DNA from: a virus
Virus record (IMG/VR): IMGVR_UViG_3300034198_001600
Location: 1 to 24,548 of that record
Reading direction: 5' to 3' (one strand)
DNA length: 24,548 nt
This document shows positions 7,572 to 14,510 of this stretch, piece by piece (positions within the stretch are counted from its first letter, which is position 1; every line of letters begins with the position of its first letter). The translations under genes were made by a program, and so were the position numbers. The notes under the pieces were generated by a model that worked only from the letters and a program-made list of their open reading frames with translations, was not told the origin of the DNA and did not search any database.

Positions 7572-8528
7572 TTATAGACCATTAGTTACAAAGAACTGAG
7601 GGAATGCGATTGCAGTTCCGATCTTCCAAGCTGACATAATTCTTACCTCTTGGAAATCTTGTGACCACCAGCTTCTGAAAGAATCTTCATCAGACATCAA
7701 GTCAACACCTACCATAAAGTATTGTTGAGGAGCAGCTGCGATTAAGTTAGAACCATTCAATCCTGGAACACCAACAACCTTGTATTTAGTTTGTGGGTGG
7801 AATGTTTCATATACCTGACCCAAAGTTGGTTCAGTGAAGTGGAAGTTGTTTACGTTTCTGATAGCAGTCAAGTAACACTTGAACTGTTGCTGAGACATAA
7901 AGATAACGATATCGTCTCTGTCATAGATGTTTCTATTCAAAGCATTTATGATGTTATCAACCTGAGTCAATACTCTATTAGCTTGTTCTACAGTTGAAGA
8001 ACCAGTTACAGAACAAAGAGCTGTAGCACCAGTCAATTTAACAACACCAGCAGTGTTATTCAACAATTCAATGAAACCAGAGAAAGTTGAACTTCCTGAA
8101 GAAGCATTCCATACAATGTCTTCATTGTATCTTTTAATTTGTTTTGTCTGAAGGTCAACGATAGCCTGCTCGAATGGAGCTTGCTCGTTATAAGAACCTG
8201 GAGTCAAATACTGACCTAACCAAAGGGTATTTAATTCTTCCAAACAAAGAGATTGGTTTACTTTCAAAGCCTGAACCGACAAAGCAACAGTTGAGAAAGT
8301 TACATCACCCGCATCGTTCCATCCGCAAGTAGTTCCAGTTTGAACAGACAATGTCTCGCTCAAAAGGTTTACGTTCTGAGTTCCTTTAATACCAGGAACA
8401 ACGTTTACATATTTCATTGTCACAGGGGACAATACAGCTTCAGAAATAATATCAGATGAAAGTTGGTCTACATACGCTGACAATCCGCCAAGGTCGTAGT
8501 TAAAATTCATTTTTTGTAATTTTTTCAT
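7572..8528 (-). CDS. Major capsid protein (HK97-fold type)
   Basis: A 318-residue protein with features of HK97-fold capsid proteins that lack a long N-terminal delta domain. These include the N-terminal arm (YDLGGLSAYVDQLSSDIISE), an E-loop/early strand region (GIKGTQNVNLLSETLSVQTG), the helix with LTQVDNIINALNRNIYDRDD followed by VIFMSQQQFKCYLTAIRN, and the C-terminal P/A-domain strands (YFMVGVDLMSDEDSFRSWW, QEVRIMSAWKIGTAIAFPQF). It lies directly after the scaffold candidate and protease genes and is followed by a strong terminator, as expected for the most abundant virion protein. The start could be ATG 8528 or an in-frame ATG six codons later (MNFNYDL); neither has a Shine-Dalgarno sequence. 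Confidence 0.85.
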   Translation of the reverse strand: MKKLQKMNFNYDLGGLSAYVDQLSSDIISEAVLSPVTMKYVNVVPGIKGTQNVNLLSETLSVQTGTTCGWNDAGDVTFSTVALSVQALKVNQSLCLEELNTLWLGQYLTPGSYNEQAPFEQAIVDLQTKQIKRYNEDIVWNASSGSSTFSGFIELLNNTAGVVKLTGATALCSVTGSSTVEQANRVLTQVDNIINALNRNIYDRDDIVIFMSQQQFKCYLTAIRNVNNFHFTEPTLGQVYETFHPQTKYKVVGVPGLNGSNLIAAAPQQYFMVGVDLMSDEDSFRSWWSQDFQEVRIMSAWKIGTAIAFPQFFVTNGL

Positions 8529-8552
8529 TTTAGTATGATTTTTTATTTATGT

Positions 8553-9482
8553 TTATTTTTTCATCGCTTCTCTCAATCTCTTGAATGATTCCATTCTATC
8601 GATTGATGGAGATTCAGCGAATGTTTTTTGATTGTAAACTCGGTCACCAGCTGGTTCTTTGGAGAACTTTTTGAACTTTGACTCGAGTTCAGTTTGTTTA
8701 GTTACGAGAACGTCAATCTTATTCTCGATTTTTTTCAATGCTGCAGAAAACAACTCAGCAATTTTTTCAGCTGACATTTCTTCCACATTTTCTCTTTCGG
8801 TAATTATACCATCTTTGGTGATAAATCTAACTTTGTTCTCGTTTCCACTCTCGTCTTTGAGAACAACTTGGTGTTCTCCATCAGGAGCAGGAGTTTTAGA
8901 ATCACCATCAAGGACATAGACCTCTTCCCCAACATCGAATGTTTTGGATTCAACTTTAGCACCTTGAGCTGTCTCTGCGATGGTGAAGGATTCATCCTTA
9001 CCTTTCTCTTTGACACCTTCAATTGCTCCACCTACGATTGAAATAATCTTTCCATCTTCAGTTTCATAATCACCATCAGTGAATGGCAACAAAGCTCCAT
9101 CATAAGAAACTTTCTTGGTTAAACGACCCACAGTTGGAACGTCACCTTCAACTCTCATAATCTCACCGTCTTTCAACTTGACATCTGCGAATTTTTCTTT
9201 CATTTCTTCTTCTTTTTCGATTTCAACTTCGATACCACCCATATCAATTTTGGTGATTTTAGAATCCTCATCAACTTCGATTTTAGTTCCATCCATTAAC
9301 ATATGATCACCAGCAGGAGCGGGGATTAAACCTTCCTCCGTAGCTACATATATCATTGCCCCTAACTCTAGTTCACCTTCCATCTTCATTGTGATACCTT
9401 GATCAGTTTTTGATTCAAAGAACACTTGTGGAGATAAACCAAGAATTTGTATAATTTTTTCAAGGGTTTTTTTACTATTCAT
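8553..9482 (-). CDS. Putative capsid scaffolding protein with internal triplicated repeat
   Basis: A 309-residue, strongly acidic protein between the protease and major capsid genes, the usual scaffold position. Three internal beta-rich repeats are visible at about residues 41-79 (AMIYVATEEGLIPAPAGDHM, then LMDGTKIEV), 119-151 (LLPFTDGDYETEDGKIISIV) and 185-227 (EEVYVLDGDSKTPAPDGEHQ, then FITKDGIIT). Each has a PAP-x-G-(D/E)-H or equivalent turn followed by DG-(T/K)-I-x-V and a closing I-x-x-I. Residues 233-275 form a coiled coil (AEKIAELFSAALKKIENKID), and the C-terminus is basic, as in scaffolds that bind the capsid protein through a terminal helix. The protease encoded upstream would degrade it during maturation. 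A decoration role is an alternative. Confidence 0.65.
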   Translation of the reverse strand: MNSKKTLEKIIQILGLSPQVFFESKTDQGITMKMEGELELGAMIYVATEEGLIPAPAGDHMLMDGTKIEVDEDSKITKIDMGGIEVEIEKEEEMKEKFADVKLKDGEIMRVEGDVPTVGRLTKKVSYDGALLPFTDGDYETEDGKIISIVGGAIEGVKEKGKDESFTIAETAQGAKVESKTFDVGEEVYVLDGDSKTPAPDGEHQVVLKDESGNENKVRFITKDGIITERENVEEMSAEKIAELFSAALKKIENKIDVLVTKQTELESKFKKFSKEPAGDRVYNQKTFAESPSIDRMESFKRLREAMKK

Positions 9483-9494
9483 CTTGTTATTGAT

Positions 9495-11090
9495 TTAGTA
9501 GTTTTTTATTTGGTTTATTTTTGTTTTCTCTTTAGAAAAAACTGACTTTTCTCTAAATAGACCCTCAACCGAGAATCCACTCAAAGCATTCTGTTTGACA
9601 AGTTCCCAAACCTTCGGATCATCTACTTTCATTTGAATATACCAAGTTCCCGCAGGTAATTCAAATCCATATAATGAGGACTTATCTTTCTTGGGGTCTT
9701 CGCTAATCCAACTTTCAGTAATATAAACTTTGTCAGAACCTAACTTAATTCCGTTATGTTCTATTGAAGTTTCATCCGTTCTCTTTTGTTTCAAGAACCT
9801 ATCAGCCATTTTCCTAATAGATTGTTTGGAGAAATAAACATAATACTTATTTCCAAACATATCATATCTGTGAATCATCTTATTTGGAACCATAGCAGCT
9901 CCGATGATTATCATTTTATCTTCACTAGCAACTGCGAATGTCATTTTCTCATTCTCCAATTGCTTTAATTTTCTTTCTGACCAAGTCAATGCGGCTTCAC
10001 CACCCCAACTATCATACATCAACTTACCACATCCATCTTCATAAGTCTTTGATGACTCAAGGTCAACCTTATGTCTTGATAGATATGAATACATGCGCTT
10101 CAACGTGTCCACTGAAATGGGGTCTCCGTTTGCTAACTGTGATGCTCTGGTTTTACCCACCTGAGTTCCACAAGAACCCCATCCATTCTCATCAGCCCAT
10201 TCGACAGCCATTCTGGCTCTGTCTCTTACACCTTGAGGATAATCTGTAATACTCTCAGCAAAATCATCTTCTGTCATTTTGATTGGAACACAATTTGGAA
10301 CTTCTTTACCATCAAGTATTTTAGTTCCAATTGCTTCATATCCCTCCCAACAAGCATCTTCAAGTCCTTTGTCCTCTGCGAATAAGTTTGGACCAGTTCT
10401 TGGCATTCCTTCTTTCCATTGATCTCCACCCCTACCTTGATCTACTGATCTAATTGTTGGTCCTGGTCTTGTATCAGGTTGTAATCCTGCTGATAATGGA
10501 TCAGTTGCTTCAAGTCCTCTCGTTGAATCACCAGAGTTTCTGATTTTACCTTCAGCGGTATAAATAAGTTTTACCCAAGTATGTCTGCAGTTGAATGAAC
10601 CTCTCCAAGTAAAAATGTCATAATTACCAAACTCGGGGTTTGATAATTGTTCAATGTCTTCAATTCTATAAACTCGATTCTTTGATAACATATCAGCACA
10701 AAACTGACGATTCTTGTTGTCTCGTGGACCTACATATTTGAATCTTATTCTAAATTGAACTGTATCTTCTTGTGATTCTGCGTTTGGATCAGAGAACTTC
10801 TCACGACTCATTTTGAGTATCCTCTCAGGGGTCATCTGTTCAACCTTAGTCAACACCCATCCTTCATCAATTAAGTTGTTGTATGGTTCTCCTAATGTGT
10901 CAAGGAGTGGATTGTTAGCACAGAAGTCATCCTCCACAATTCTGTATGTAATAGAGTTGTCAACTTCGGGTTGTTCTTCCGAGTTGAACGCAATCCAATT
11001 TTCTTCGTGTGCTGGTGTTGAAACTAAAGAAATGGCTTCGATACCTGATTCTTCAAATTCATCATCAATAAGTAATTCAACGATTTTCAT
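9495..11090 (-). CDS. Head morphogenesis fusion: MuF-like region, Cys/Gly domain and XkdF-type prohead protease
   Basis: A 531-residue multi-domain protein. Residues 1-35 are an acidic leader (MKIVELLIDDEFEESGIEAI). Around 106-180 is a MuF/SPP1 gp7-like minor head segment (NKNRQFCADMLSKNRVYRIE, ending SFNCRHTWVKL). Residues 280-380 are a domain I recall from phage head proteins (DYPQGVRDRARMAVEWADEN, SCGTQVGKTRASQLANGD, then CGKLMYDSWGGEAALTW). Residues 385-515 match XkdF (Peptidase S78_2): a candidate catalytic His in SIEHNG (about 443), the ITESWISEDP strand, LPAGTWYIQMKVDDPKVW, and a candidate Ser in GFSVEG (about 504). The enzyme would cleave scaffold and capsid precursors in the prohead. 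The scaffold and capsid genes follow, and a TATATTTATA element precedes the start. Confidence 0.8.
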   Translation of the reverse strand: MKIVELLIDDEFEESGIEAISLVSTPAHEENWIAFNSEEQPEVDNSITYRIVEDDFCANNPLLDTLGEPYNNLIDEGWVLTKVEQMTPERILKMSREKFSDPNAESQEDTVQFRIRFKYVGPRDNKNRQFCADMLSKNRVYRIEDIEQLSNPEFGNYDIFTWRGSFNCRHTWVKLIYTAEGKIRNSGDSTRGLEATDPLSAGLQPDTRPGPTIRSVDQGRGGDQWKEGMPRTGPNLFAEDKGLEDACWEGYEAIGTKILDGKEVPNCVPIKMTEDDFAESITDYPQGVRDRARMAVEWADENGWGSCGTQVGKTRASQLANGDPISVDTLKRMYSYLSRHKVDLESSKTYEDGCGKLMYDSWGGEAALTWSERKLKQLENEKMTFAVASEDKMIIIGAAMVPNKMIHRYDMFGNKYYVYFSKQSIRKMADRFLKQKRTDETSIEHNGIKLGSDKVYITESWISEDPKKDKSSLYGFELPAGTWYIQMKVDDPKVWELVKQNALSGFSVEGLFREKSVFSKEKTKINQIKNY

Positions 11091-11095
11091 TCAAT

Positions 11096-11105
11096 TATAA
11101 ATATA
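11096..11105 (-). promoter_or_regulatory. TATATTTATA element before the protease fusion gene
   Basis: An exact coding-strand 10-mer lies 5 bases before the ATG at 11090, in the 35-base gap after the tape measure gene. It is one of four identical copies at the same position relative to a start. It would mark the head of the protease-scaffold-capsid transcription unit if it is a promoter box. Confidence 0.45.
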
Positions 11106-11125
11106 TTCCTTCTTAGTTTATGCCA

Positions 11126-13474
11126 TTATATCAATGACCTTGATTTAATGGTTCTATCAAACTGTTGTTGGTTAGACATATCTTGTGCTGTCACATAAGT
11201 TTTGATAGGTCTATTGTTGGCAGTTTGAGCCATAACATCAACCAATGACTGATTACCTATTGACTGTGGTAAACCTATATTTGGCAAGTTTCCAACATCA
11301 TTCATTGCTGTCAACATTGGTGAGAACATCGATGCTGACTTTGCATTCATCACGAACTCTCCATTGGATAACATCGCTGGTATGGAATCAGTAATTGACC
11401 CTCCATCACCATAAACAAATCCACCTTGATTTCTTCTTGCAACCACTCCTGTTGGTGCTGCTGCGGTTGGTGCGGTTCCTGCTCCACCTTCTAATCCACC
11501 GACATCTACAGAAGTTTTTGAAGCTCTCGTAGCACTAATAATTGCACCAATGATACTGGCAGCTTGAACTGCATATAATGCTAACGGAATTATATTTTGT
11601 GGAAAACCAATTTTTGCGGTTTGTGCCGTGCCTTCAGCCACAGCGACTTGGGAACGAGCCAATGCACTTTTTGAGAATGCAATATTTTTCTTAACCTCCA
11701 ATACTAATTCTTTTGCCAATAGGATTTGTTTTGCAACCAAAGCTGCCCGACCAACAGCAGTTTCAGCACCAGCAAGTTGAATGATACCATCCAATGCCTG
11801 TGCCTTCATTGCAAATCTTTCTTGTTCGTAAGCCTGTTCGTCTTGTAGAAGTTTTAGATTATCTTGTTTTGTCTTTTCAGCATTTGCCGCTAATCTTTCG
11901 TTTTCCTTGAGTGTAGCATCAGTTCTTATTTTTTCTATTTCAGCTGCTTGTAGTGCTTCTAAAGTTTTGAACTCCTCATTGTTAGCTTTCGCCGCAGCAA
12001 TAAGTGCTTCATACTTTTGATTCACAATATCAATCTCAAGTTGTGCATCATCCATCAAGGTTTCAGTCCTTGATGTTTCTATTTTTCTGAGTTGATTTTG
12101 TAAATCTTGTTGTCTCTTTAATTCTTCAGCGGCATACTTATCCCTTAATTCTTTGAGTTTAGCATCTCGTAGTGCTAACAAACTACCATCATCCTCTATA
12201 CCAGCCTCTTTTAACTTTAGAAGTTTTGCCTGATAATCTGCTTCAATTGCAGCTTCTTCCTGTGCTCGTTTTGATTGCTGTTGTAATTTTGCATCATCAA
12301 GGATTTTTTGAGCCTCAAGTTCCTTAGCATTATTTTCTTTGGTGGTCTCCGCTTTTTTATCCGCTGCCTGTTTATCAATATCTTTGACTGCTAACTGATA
12401 ACCAGCCTGCTGTTCCTTTAATTTATTAAGTGTATCTTGTTGTGTAGTAACGACTGCTTGTGCTTCTTCTTCAACCGCTTCGGGGTCAAAAACAAATGAA
12501 GAAAGATAATCAAAGGTGTCTTCACGTAATGTGAGTGCTTCTTCTATTACCCCTAATTCTTTCAGGCCGACGCTGACTGCGTCTATTGTTGCTAAAATCC
12601 CTGTGATTGGAATACTTATGAATTGTAATAAACCAGATAAAATTGTTTGATTCCGTTTCGCGGCGTCAACTTGAGCCTTTTTAGTATCCTCAGCACTCTG
12701 TAACGCAACTTCTGCCGCAGTTATGGCTTGATTACTTTGTTGTATTTTGAGTTGGAGAATCTCCTTCTCTGTCTTACCTTGAAGTTTGAGTTGATTAGTT
12801 TGGCCATCTAAATCAGATAGTTTCTTTTGTTCAATTTCAAGATTTTTTTGGGTTAACTCATTTAACTTTTTTTGTTCACTAGATACCCCATTGACGAGAC
12901 CTACAATATCCTCCCAATAAGCAACAATAAGACCAACAGCAACGACAATAGCACCAATACCTGTCGCAACTAATGCTTTACTAAAACCCTTTACACTAAT
13001 GGTTGCCGTTTTTACACCATCACTGACAGCACCGAATCCCTCTTGAGTTGCTTGAACTGTTTTACCAAAAAGTGATGAAAGACCCGTAGCATCTGCTAAT
13101 GATTTTCCAATGTCCTTTACATCATTAAGAGTTTCCTTGAATTGAAATTTTAAGTCCTTGAAACTGAAACCTGAGAATTGTTTCAATAAAGCAATTGCTC
13201 CATTAAACTTACTTGCAATCTCACCAATGGGGCCTGGTATAAGTTGAAGGGATGTTAATAAGTCACCAGACCTTGTTTTGGTCTTTGCCATTTGGTCTTC
13301 AACATCCCCCAATTTGGTTGCTAATATCTCAAACTCTTCTTGAGAATATTTACCACTAGCAAGTTCAGCCTTTAATAGTCGAACCTGTTGGCTCAACTTC
13401 ATTGTTTCCTCACCAGCAATTTTTACTGACTTATCGTCTACATTGAATTTTATGTCAATTCTTTTTTGAGCCAT
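11126..13474 (-). CDS. Tail tape measure protein
   Basis: A 782-residue protein with tape measure architecture. An N-terminal helical region (MAQKRIDIKFNVDDKSVKIA) is followed by a hydrophobic segment at about 167-195 (LVATGIGAIVVAVGLIVAYW). A second hydrophobic stretch lies near 280-300 (LLQFISIPITGILATIDAVS). A long charged coiled coil rich in Lys/Glu/Gln/Ala spans about 330-580. A third hydrophobic segment follows (NIIPLALYAVQAASIIGAII). From about residue 683 comes the characteristic tape-measure end motif GGFVYGDGGSITDSIPAMLS followed by NGEFVMNAKSA. Tape measure length scales with tail length at roughly 0.15 nm per residue, so a tail of about 115-120 nm is expected. It is preceded by a tiny gene whose stop is one base before this ATG. 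Confidence 0.88.
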   Translation of the reverse strand: MAQKRIDIKFNVDDKSVKIAGEETMKLSQQVRLLKAELASGKYSQEEFEILATKLGDVEDQMAKTKTRSGDLLTSLQLIPGPIGEIASKFNGAIALLKQFSGFSFKDLKFQFKETLNDVKDIGKSLADATGLSSLFGKTVQATQEGFGAVSDGVKTATISVKGFSKALVATGIGAIVVAVGLIVAYWEDIVGLVNGVSSEQKKLNELTQKNLEIEQKKLSDLDGQTNQLKLQGKTEKEILQLKIQQSNQAITAAEVALQSAEDTKKAQVDAAKRNQTILSGLLQFISIPITGILATIDAVSVGLKELGVIEEALTLREDTFDYLSSFVFDPEAVEEEAQAVVTTQQDTLNKLKEQQAGYQLAVKDIDKQAADKKAETTKENNAKELEAQKILDDAKLQQQSKRAQEEAAIEADYQAKLLKLKEAGIEDDGSLLALRDAKLKELRDKYAAEELKRQQDLQNQLRKIETSRTETLMDDAQLEIDIVNQKYEALIAAAKANNEEFKTLEALQAAEIEKIRTDATLKENERLAANAEKTKQDNLKLLQDEQAYEQERFAMKAQALDGIIQLAGAETAVGRAALVAKQILLAKELVLEVKKNIAFSKSALARSQVAVAEGTAQTAKIGFPQNIIPLALYAVQAASIIGAIISATRASKTSVDVGGLEGGAGTAPTAAAPTGVVARRNQGGFVYGDGGSITDSIPAMLSNGEFVMNAKSASMFSPMLTAMNDVGNLPNIGLPQSIGNQSLVDVMAQTANNRPIKTYVTAQDMSNQQQFDRTIKSRSLI

Positions 13475-13475
13475 C

Positions 13476-13613
13476 TTATCTTATGTTAAGGGATTCCAAT
13501 AGGTAATTATAATTCAACAAACTTTTCATCTTACCTTGTAAGTGATTCAGATATGTGTTAATTTGTTTTGGGGTATCATTTACCCCTTCGTCAGTTATAA
13601 ATTTAATTTCCAT
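13476..13613 (-). CDS. Small 45-residue protein before the tape measure gene
   Basis: A short frame fills the gap between the 218-residue gene and the tape measure gene: ATG at 13613, TAA at 13478-13476, one base before the tape measure ATG. The peptide begins MEIKFITDEGVNDTPKQINT and continues with an amphipathic helical stretch (LQGKMKSLLNYNYLLESLNI). The tight junctions on both sides and ordinary amino-acid composition support a real gene. No family is recognised; it could be a small tail assembly factor. Its shortness keeps confidence moderate. Confidence 0.55.
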   Translation of the reverse strand: MEIKFITDEGVNDTPKQINTYLNHLQGKMKSLLNYNYLLESLNIR

Positions 13614-13619
13614 AAGTCA

Positions 13620-14276
13620 TTATAAAGGGTCACAAGATCCACCAACACAAATGAATATTCCTAATATTTCACCATTTGTATCAATTTGTGCTATTCTAAA
13701 TACACCTGTTGATGTATCGGTTGAAGTTGCAGCATATGCAACATATCCTGCTGTCCCACCTTGATTATATATTGTATCTCCAATTGTAAGTGCTGCATAA
13801 CTAGCATCTGCTGGTGTTTGAACATCTATTTGATAATTCGCATTACAGAAGTCAGAACAAGTTGCTCTAACCGTTCCGTGAGTATAAATTTGAGGTAATC
13901 CTGTTGGAGTTGGAGTTGCAGTCAATGTGCTTGTTGGTGTCGGTGATTGACCTGGAGTGCTAGTCGGTGTTTTAGTTGGTGTTGTAGTAGTAGTTGGAGT
14001 TGGGGTTATTCCTAATGTTGATGTTGGAGTTGGAGTTTGATTTGGAGTGCTTGTGTTAGTTGGGGTTTGAGTCGGTGTTGGTGTTACAACAGGACTATTA
14101 CAACTACCACTGATTGTTATACCATCACATATGATAATGGGAAGTTCGGCTTCCATACATACAGAATCACCAAAATTAAGATTATAAACATCTGTGGTTC
14201 CCAAACAGGTTGTTCCTGAAATGTATTTTGTCCCACTATCTAAAGGGTCATTATGTGTATATGTTAAACAACTCAT
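13620..14276 (-). CDS. Small modular surface protein (Cys-rich N-domain, Thr/Pro linker, domain B)
   Basis: A 218-residue protein. Residues 1-63 are a small Cys-containing N-terminal domain (MSCLTYTHNDPLDSGTKYIS; later VCMEAELPIIICDG). Residues 64-126 are a Thr/Pro/Gln/Asn linker. Residues 127-218 are domain B (QIYTHGTVRATCSDFCNANY, then LTIGDTIYNQGGTAGYVAYA, ending FICVGGSCDPL). Domain B matches the C-terminal domain of the 1814-residue protein along its whole length, at about 60% by eye. Domain B has a C-x3-C pair and a closing G-x-F-x-C. There is no recognised tail-attachment domain, so it may assemble through its N-domain onto another virion protein. A TATATTTATA element lies 3 bases before the start. 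Confidence 0.75.
   Translation of the reverse strand: MSCLTYTHNDPLDSGTKYISGTTCLGTTDVYNLNFGDSVCMEAELPIIICDGITISGSCNSPVVTPTPTQTPTNTSTPNQTPTPTSTLGITPTPTTTTTPTKTPTSTPGQSPTPTSTLTATPTPTGLPQIYTHGTVRATCSDFCNANYQIDVQTPADASYAALTIGDTIYNQGGTAGYVAYAATSTDTSTGVFRIAQIDTNGEILGIFICVGGSCDPL
13901..14088 (-). repeat. Thr/Pro linker-coding repeat in the 218-residue protein
   Basis: About 63 codons encoding TPTPTQTPTNTSTPNQTPT-type repeats joining the N-domain to domain B. It is of the same class as the linkers in three other genes of this window. Confidence 0.88.
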
Positions 14277-14279
14277 ACT

Positions 14280-14289
14280 TATAAATATA
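14280..14289 (-). promoter_or_regulatory. TATATTTATA element before the 218-residue gene
   Basis: An exact coding-strand 10-mer lies 3 bases before the ATG at 14276, preceded by an A-rich run. Like the copy before the portal gene, it follows one of the two paralogous small genes (65 and 74 residues). The two intergenic regions also share a TAAACCAAT(A/G)AT stretch. Confidence 0.45.
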
Positions 14290-14306
14290 TTTTTTTTATT
14301 ATTGGT

Positions 14307-14504
14307 TTAGGCTAAAGGAACATATTCAATCAATGGTAAGTCCTTTACCCAAATAACATCGACATTCGTGTTATTATCTATTTCTTGTGTTGATATAATC
14401 CAATCACCATTTCCATCTTGGACAGGATTGAAATACCAGTCGTGTTGGAGTTGAACACCAACCAACTGATCTTTTTGTTCTATTGTTAATAATCCTACTT
14501 TCAT
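14307..14504 (-). CDS. Small conserved phage protein, paralogue of the 74-residue protein at 4339-4563
   Basis: A 65-residue protein starting six bases after the stop of the 1814-residue modular protein. Its core (DWYFNPVQDGNGDWIISTQE, then IWVKDLPLIEYVPLA) matches the 74-residue protein at 4339-4563, including a 32-base identical DNA run. Both copies directly follow a large protein carrying domains D and C. Conserved acidic, Trp and Pro positions suggest a small folded protein-binding module. Function is unknown; an assembly partner for the adjacent modular protein is the simplest inference. Confidence 0.75.
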   Translation of the reverse strand: MKVGLLTIEQKDQLVGVQLQHDWYFNPVQDGNGDWIISTQEIDNNTNVDVIWVKDLPLIEYVPLA

Positions 14505-14510
14505 ATTTTT

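Noticed and set aside
8804-9031. 75-codon minus-strand frame within the scaffold gene
   Set aside because: It is an alternative frame of a strongly supported coding region, with a basic low-information sequence.
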